Shown piece by piece: positions 58,401 to 64,000 of a DNA stretch of 64,000 bases. The translations under genes and the position numbers were made by a program. The notes under the pieces were generated by a model that saw only the letters and a program-made list of their open reading frames with translations, searched no databases and had not been told where the DNA came from. The first letter of the stretch is position 1. Each line of letters starts with the position of its first letter. Origin of the DNA: Acorus gramineus (taxonomy: Eukaryota; Streptophyta; Magnoliopsida; Acorales; Acoraceae); the NCBI GenBank assembly GCA_030737835.1, contig CM060855.1, positions 7,727,786 to 7,791,785 of the forward strand, in the 5' to 3' direction.

Positions 58401-59685
58401 ACCTGAGGAAAGCGTCACAAACAAATGGTCATACAGTTAGCAGGGTAATAAAGGCAGACATGAAGAATTTCTAAGTGGGAGGTAATCAGCCATGATGACC
58501 TATCTCTTATTTGTGAAAAGGAGACACATTATCCTTTAAAAGCGCAAAATAACAATTCTCACGAGCATTCATGTCCCACGGTAAATATTTCAACTTTCAT
58601 TTTCCAACCTTCAAATACTTGCTAGATCTTAAGTTTTGTTGCAGACTTATAATGATGGACACGTCAAAATCAGGGCATCCTCATGGGACTGAACAAGTCG
58701 TATTCAATCAACTAACCACAGGGCTAATAATTTGAATGGGACACTATATACGTGAGAACAGACTGAGAGCTGGGCTTTAATTACAGCTCTATAAAAAGCA
58801 TAGGGAATCAATGTGAGTTAATTGAACAAAAGTGTGATATCAAAGTGAAATATTATACCCATGCAAGTAGGTTTCTGATGCATTTTATTGTAGTTCATAT
58901 TTTCAACTAATGCTTATTATTAAAGACTATACAGATATCTCTATGCAACACGAGAAAATTGAATCAGTTAGTTACATATATGCATCAAAGATGGAAAATA
59001 TGCATCAAAGAATTTACATGCTTTCTTTTCTTGTCTGCCTGACATGAACTATCTAGGTGTTCTTCAACTCATTAAAAAACACAAAAGCGCACCTGTTCAT
59101 GCAAAACCCATACTGATTCGGAGATGGGCCGTCCACCTCCATGCAATGATCCATGCTCCTCCTCCTGGACATTGTCACCACCCCTTGTTTATCGACCTCG
59201 GGTTCCATCTGAAGTGAACGACGAGGGCTAACCCGTTGATAACCTCCAGTTGAATAGGAAGCAATGCCACTACTAATACCAGTCTCTCCGGATTTAGTGC
59301 TGCTTGCCAAGCTTGTTGTTGATGGGGATGGACTGAGACACAGGCTCGGCGATGAACGCATCCCATTATCCACAACTATTGTTGACTCTTGCTCCCATTG
59401 CTTGAAGCAATAATTGCAAACCCTGATCCTCTCCCCCTCACCATTGTTCGGGGGGTGGACAGGCACAGAATTCGAAGTGCACTTGGCACAGAACACACGA
59501 CCGCAGAGGCGGCAGTGGTGGCGCCGGTTGAAGATGGTGAAAGGGGCGTCACACTCATAACAGACGCGACAGCTGTGGTCGGGCATCCAGAAGTCCCTTG
59601 ATAGGTTCGGCGGCTCCGACCGACCTGGGATCCACGACCTCACGATTTTGACCAGTTCGGCCAAATTCTTGTCCGGGTTTTCCAT
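49435..59685 (-). CDS. FAB1: FAB1/PIKfyve: 1-phosphatidylinositol-3-phosphate 5-kinase, FYVE type
   Basis: Converts PI3P to PI(3,5)P2 on endosomal and vacuolar membranes; Arabidopsis FAB1A and FAB1B are needed for pollen and vacuole function. Minus-strand exons: 59685-59093, 56526-55789, 55546-55393, 55307-54963, 54598-53675, 53598-53267, 53156-53033, 52939-52769, 52669-51116, 50245-49979, 49761-49435; 1842 aa, near the usual 1750-1800. The FYVE finger is at about 36-96 (WMPD, then RRHHCR at 54-59, the PI3P-binding motif). A TCP1/chaperonin-like domain follows at about 440-700 (KPRFLILGGALEYQR, LLERVARCTGAQIV). A Cys-rich region is at about 920-1030 (SYHCRSC, HRCLRCPRTSGFPPATRRV). The PIP kinase domain is about 1500-1830 (FIIKQVNKTELESFL, RLYDLKGSARSRYN, DYSLLVGVD). 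Domain order and motifs are complete. FAB1A and FAB1B cannot be told apart with confidence. Intron 1 (2.6 kb) carries a duplication and a SINE. Confidence 0.96.
56872..57720. repeat. Tandem duplication in FAB1 intron 1
   Basis: Copy 1 (about 56872-57225) and copy 2 (about 57232-57720) share, in order, 'agagggaaaatacgacct', 'gcataacaaag', 'ctggttctctttctttttct', 'gaccttccccagaggaac' and 'gcaggttttcaataaaa'. The offset is about 364 bp at the start and 500 bp after the SINE-like insertion in copy 2. Confidence 0.88.
57316..57420 (-). mobile_element. SINE-like insertion (copy 2)
   Basis: Minus strand: 'gagctttggttaagtcggct' (A-box-like), a C-rich middle, 'caggggatcaaacctag' (B-box-like), then an A-rich tail. 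It is present only in the second copy of the duplication. It is in the same orientation as FAB1, since both are on the minus strand. Confidence 0.55.
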
Positions 59686-60530
59686 TAATCGGGGAGTGGA
59701 GATGACCGACGCAGAAGGCCCCGCTCATTATGAAATTCTCATTGATCACGATGATCACATAAGCATACAGAAATCAATGTAAAGGTTCAAAATTTGAACC
59801 CCAACAAGATGTCCCCGAATACCTAATGACGTAATCTAAACAGAATCTGAGTTCAAATGAAAAGCAATACTGATTCCGAGAAGAAATATAAATCAATCGA
59901 CTTCAAAAATAGATGCAAACGCACAACAAGTAACCCTTTTCGGCCTCCACCGGACCACTCTCTTCAAAATCAGCGAATTCGTATTGAAGACATCCATTTT
60001 TTGTCCACCAGATCGATTCGATCCCCCCAAAAGAGATAACAAACCGAACAATTCATTAACCGTCCAAGTCCAGATCTCCTCCGGAACAGTGAAGGATCAT
60101 TCAATCCAGACAGATATAGAACACGCATGAATAATCACTGTATATGTTTCAAAAAACCGACAAAAGATTCTGACCACCAAATCGGAAACTCTGAAATACC
60201 GAAAACGCAAAAATTATTAAAAAAAAAAATCCCTTTTTTCCCGCGAGAGAACCGAATCGGAAAGTGAGAAGTCAACCTGCGCCTCTGATTTCTCGCATTT
60301 TTTGGAATTCAAAACGACGAGAGAGAAACCGATGAAAATAAATAAATAAAATCCCCAAGAAATCTGAGCCTCACTATCTCTTCCTTTTTTTCCGTGGCCG
60401 ATAAAAAAAAAAAATTTATTTTTCTCCAAAAGAATGAAAACCGAATGCACGAATTTCGAGACGGAATGGACGGTGAAGAGTAAAATCAGACAATCAATCA
60501 ATCATGGAACCCGATCCCAGGTACACCACA
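59686..60530 (-). other. FAB1 5' leader, probable leader intron and promoter-proximal region
   Basis: Upstream of the FAB1 ATG on the minus strand. The stretch at about 60220-60520 is purine/pyrimidine-skewed like a 5' leader; short ORFs match nothing. A leader intron is likely but its ends were not fixed. Confidence 0.4.
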
Positions 60531-62004
60531 TGAAGCCTGTAAATCAAAACCAACTAAAATGACCAAAAAAAAGGCCCGGTCCCACTCTATTGTTCGAGGG
60601 TATTTATGTCATTTCATACTTACGGTTGCTCCTCATCGATACGCATTTAATTTAAACAAAAGAATAATTACGAAAGATTTTAGATGTTCTGTTGACTTAA
60701 TTTAAAAAAAAAACAACAACAACAAACGGTTAGTTTTGAATGAATGAATGAATGAATATTTTGACACGTCATGTTTCAACACGTCGAGAGTAGTAGATCC
60801 AAGATCATGCAACCCGGCTGTGTTTTTTTTGTTTTTGTTGTTGAATGGTTTGGAATGTATGACCGTGTGTTGTGGTGGAACACACGGGAGTACCATAGTG
60901 AAATACGGTTGCAGGTTCACGCCTGAAGCGTGACAGGGGGAGGGAGGTTTTCACTTTCTCTAGAGTTTTTGTCCAGCTCTAGCGACGCCTGTGACTCCCA
61001 TTAAAAGAAAGAGAGGTCCACCTCGTGAGAGTACCGGATGACTCATTTGGTCAAAGGCAGAAGGACCCATTCATCTGTAAGAACATGTTTACACTATTAT
61101 TATTATTATTATTGTCAATAAAGATATTTATAAAAGATTCCTAAATTCTTTTCTGTGTCAGGCTGTTGATAAAAAAAAAAAAAAATTATATAGAAAAACT
61201 TGACTCACTGTCACTGACGTATTAGTACCTGAGAAAGTTGTGGTTAATATGGACCCACAACAACCCAGGCTAAACCATTGCTTCTCAATCCTGCACACGA
61301 CGGGAGTTAATATCCAAAGGTGTCCGTCGTGCCTCAAAATTTGTATTTCCACAAAAACATCTTAAAAAATCATGTATAACACAGTTAAAAACTAAAAATA
61401 GTTATTTAAACTGTGTTTTCAAATACATCCTCCCATTAAATCAAATTCTTGTTATATTATACATTCAGTCACTACTACTGCACGTACGCATGCTGATGTG
61501 TGCCGCCAGGCGCACCCCCCCCCCCCTCCCCCACCCATATGTGACACAAGTTCTGCCCAAGTTTAAACTGAATTCGAACCTATAAAGGGCGTTCAAAGTT
61601 TAATTCGATCTAACTTTAAACAACAAAACTCCCATTTGGTTTCGAACTGTTATTTGAAAGTCGTTCAAATTCAAACATACATAGAACGTTTAAAATTCAG
61701 TTCGAACGCATATAACATGTGCGAACCCCACCACATATGCAATCCGCACATTGTTTTGAATTACAATCATACATACCATCACTTTTGCTATCCACATTTT
61801 CTTTTTATCTAACCAACTATACTAGGTTATATACATACATACTAGATTAAAAAAATATATAAAATAAGTATGCATTCAATTCATTCGACTAGATATTTCA
61901 TTCTATGTAGACGTACATGCTTCACTAGACAATTATATAACTTTGAAAGAAAATCAAAACACATTAGAGGTGTAAAAGAAACATTTCAGTATTGTGCCTA
62001 GAAA
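60531..62004. other. Intergenic
   Basis: Contains a (GAAT)n run near 60735-60757, an (ATT)n run near 61095-61113 and a C-run near 61516-61535. A stretch with repeated 'gttcaaa/ttcgaac' motifs (61560-61730) looks transposon-derived but has no readable ends. No gene recognised. Confidence 0.45.
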
Positions 62005-62275
62005 AATGATACACATCATTTGCAACCTCAATTGCAATCACATCATTTTTTTTTTTTAAAATCACTCTCCAATTAAAATACATGTTGTTATATAAAATAA
62101 AATATATATTAAGATACATCGGTATAATTTTTTTCGAGTTGAAAAAATGATAAAGGATTTTAAACCGTACACTATGATAGAATTTCATATACTATGATAG
62201 CACAATATATGTTACGTTATCATAATGTATGAGATTATAAAACAGGCTGAATCTGTGATCGCTCTTGTGCCTAAC
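62005..62275 (+). mobile_element. MITE-like copy E of the 'ACTATGATA' family
   Basis: Contains 'ttgcaacctcaattgcaatc', a T-run, 'aaaatcactctcc', 'gttatataaaataaa', 'tatattaagatacatcggta', 'cactatgatagaatttcata', 'cgttatcataatgtatgaga' and 'aaaacaggctga'. Same order as copies A and D. Confidence 0.65.
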
Positions 62276-62600
62276 ATTTTCCTTATTTCTTTTTTTTTTG
62301 TGAATGCGAGATTAATGTTGGTCAGGGTGCCAGCATATAGGGATTTCAGACAGCTCCCCCCCAAATCTCAGAAAGGCAGTAAGCTTTTCTCATGAGTGAA
62401 TTTTTTGTAGTATTGTTCATTGGATGCTTCAGGAAATCATCTCGCGCTGTTCACAATGCACTCTCTCGGCGACATCATCTGGATTGTTCCCAAACAGAGC
62501 TTTCTACCAAGGTTGTTGCATTTCTTTGATGTACTGGTAGAACGACCCATTTGTGCTCCAACCTACAACACATATACATGATCCAATACAATTATTACGA

Positions 62601-62820
62601 CCTTGCAGAGCATCACTTCATCATCTTGGGTGTAGAATTGCAATATAGTGGAAGAAAGTGTTCACAAACAAATAGATGGTACCAAGTGATTGGATCACTT
62701 TAAAAGAGCTTCTGTGTTTTAGCAAATGGAATTTCATATGTAGATCCTAAGCAATAAGACTTGGAATCACAATCTAGTACGCATTGTACTTTTCATTCTT
62801 TCCGCTTTCTTTTAGATTTA
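62601..62820 (+). repeat. Direct repeat, left copy (pairs with 63776-64000)
   Basis: About 210 bp recur about 1.18 kb to the right with roughly 80-85% identity by eye. A perfectly shared block is 'caaacaaatagatggtacca' with the following 'agtgattggatcacttt'. It could be a decayed LTR or a tandem duplication. Confidence 0.75.
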
Positions 62821-63775
62821 TGATTATCATTGCACAACGGTTCTAAAAACTATGTTGTCAGGCCCCCAGGCACAAGAAATATGACAGAGAACTATAATCT
62901 TTGCTGTTATGCGTAACCAAACATGAAAATGTGGGCTTTCAAGCTCCTAATGCTCAAGAAACAAGTTCTCATGTCTTTCAATGGATCGCGTATTCTATGA
63001 CATTATATTCATAATAGACATTATATTCCTATTAGATTCAAGTAAGGAAAAGAATAAGCCTTCTCCATATTGCAGTAACCTGAATTCACACATGAAACTT
63101 AACTGTGATGTGCAAAAGTTCACAATGCCTAAAGATGGAAAACTTATAGCAGAAGATAACACATAAAAGATTCTCTCTCATCATTTCTATCTTGACCTTA
63201 ATTATGCAAGTGCTTAGAATTGGTCTTCACTGGGCTTGAATTTAACCCATAATTCAATATTGTGCGGCCATCACACTACTGTTCCCAACACAGCTTTTGA
63301 TCTCACACAAGATGATTTGGTGGATAAAAAAAATGAACAAGACAAATAATGAAACTAATGAAATGTAGGAGCCCTATCAATCTTGGCTGCAAAACTCTGC
63401 AGATCAAAAGCTGGTTTTGTGCTCCTCTTAACATATATGCAGCTGCTAGACTTACTGTCTGGCAATACTAGAGCCAACCCGCTCTGCTAGCTGCGAAAGC
63501 ACATGTTTAATAGCTTCTCAACTTAATTGGTATCCCATTTGCACATTTTCTGTTTCTATGCAGAAATCTCTATCAGACAAACAGATATTCATGTAATTGA
63601 TAGAATGGTCTGAATACAATGAATGTATACAAAAGACAGAGTAGCTAAAACAAAGACCCATAAAAAAAGATACCCAGCAAAAACAAAACTAAAACAAAGA
63701 CCATTTTTGTTGAACAGCCCCAACTTCATTAAAGAACAGCTAAACCCTATATTGGAATGGTTCCACTATCACATT
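62821..63775. other. Region between the two direct repeats
   Basis: About 950 bp with no convincing ORF, primer-binding site or retrotransposon domain. Confidence 0.4.
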
Positions 63776-64000
63776 GCAAAACACTACATCATCTGGGCTG
63801 CAAAATTGCAATATGGTGGAAGAAAGTGTTTGCAAACAAATAGATGGTACCAAGTGATTGGATCACTTTGGTAATTCCTAAACAGCTTCTGCATTTTAGC
63901 AGATGGAATTTTGTACGTAAATCATAAGCAATAAGACTTGGAATTAGAATCTAGTATGCATTGTACTTCTTTTCATTAGTTCCATTTTCTTTTAAATCTA
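63776..64000 (+). repeat. Direct repeat, right copy (pairs with 62601-62820), cut by window end
   Basis: Matches the left copy through 'agcaataagacttggaat' and 'tctagtaygcattgtacttt' up to the last base of the window. It has a ~10-bp extra 'gtaattccta'-type segment in the middle relative to the left copy. Confidence 0.75.

Noticed and set aside
60858..61060. Moderately GC-rich block that looked like retroelement sequence
   Set aside because: No domain, repeat partner or boundary could be shown.
62500..62600. Possible minus-strand exon after a TTGTAG acceptor (GAQMGRSTSTSKK)
   Set aside because: No family recognised and no partner exon or donor found.
1..64000. tRNA, rRNA, CRISPR or prokaryotic operon features
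   Set aside because: None seen; the sequence is plant nuclear DNA. Apparent A/B boxes occur only in SINE-like repeats.

Overview
This is nuclear DNA from a flowering plant, most likely a eudicot. The genes are intron-rich with GT-AG splicing, the intergenic DNA is AT-rich, and the proteins are plant types: an LRL-type bHLH factor, an AIP2-type RING ligase, an ARID-PHD protein and a FYVE-type FAB1 lipid kinase. The gaps hold small DNA transposons, LINE fragments and SINE-like insertions. I could not settle the species. Exon limits were worked out by hand from splice consensus, reading-frame continuity and family knowledge; no alignment or transcript data were available.

Layout. 1-4.1 kb: a decayed FAR1/MULE-like coding remnant, an AT-rich stretch with many copies of a TGTTACATTT motif, a fold-back MITE and the bHLH promoter. 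6.3-10.6 kb (+): bHLH gene of the LRL (bHLH66/69/82) clade, 8 coding exons, 568 aa. 12.1-15.7 kb (+): AIP2-like RING-H2 ubiquitin ligase, 5 exons, 333 aa. 17.3-27.4 kb (-): four tandem RING-between-RING (RBR) E3 genes, each with two coding exons split at the same phase-2 site inside RING2. 27.9-28.8 kb: a small inverted-repeat element carrying a GC-rich ORF (Pack-MULE-like). 29.8-37.0 kb (-): ARID-PHD protein (ARID4 in UniProt naming), 14 coding exons, 721 aa. 38.5-41.4 kb: a 2.9 kb Mutator-like element with a 9-bp target-site duplication and two internal tandem arrays. 41.4-49.4 kb: repeat-rich DNA with a 5'-truncated LINE, several copies of one MITE family, a poly-A retroposon and a small two-exon gene of unknown function at 47.1 kb. 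49.4-59.7 kb (-): FAB1/PIKfyve phosphatidylinositol-3-phosphate 5-kinase, 11 coding exons, 1842 aa. 60.5-64 kb: intergenic, with one more MITE copy and a ~210-bp direct repeat pair.

The most interesting locus is the RBR array. Its fourth member (RBR4) is a chimera. Its promoter, N-terminus and a broken RING1 match RBR3, joined by an IBR-like scrap to a second, complete RBR module. In that module the His of the RING2 active-site motif is Tyr. The genes do not form one pathway, although five of the eight (AIP2 and the four RBRs) encode E3 ubiquitin ligases.
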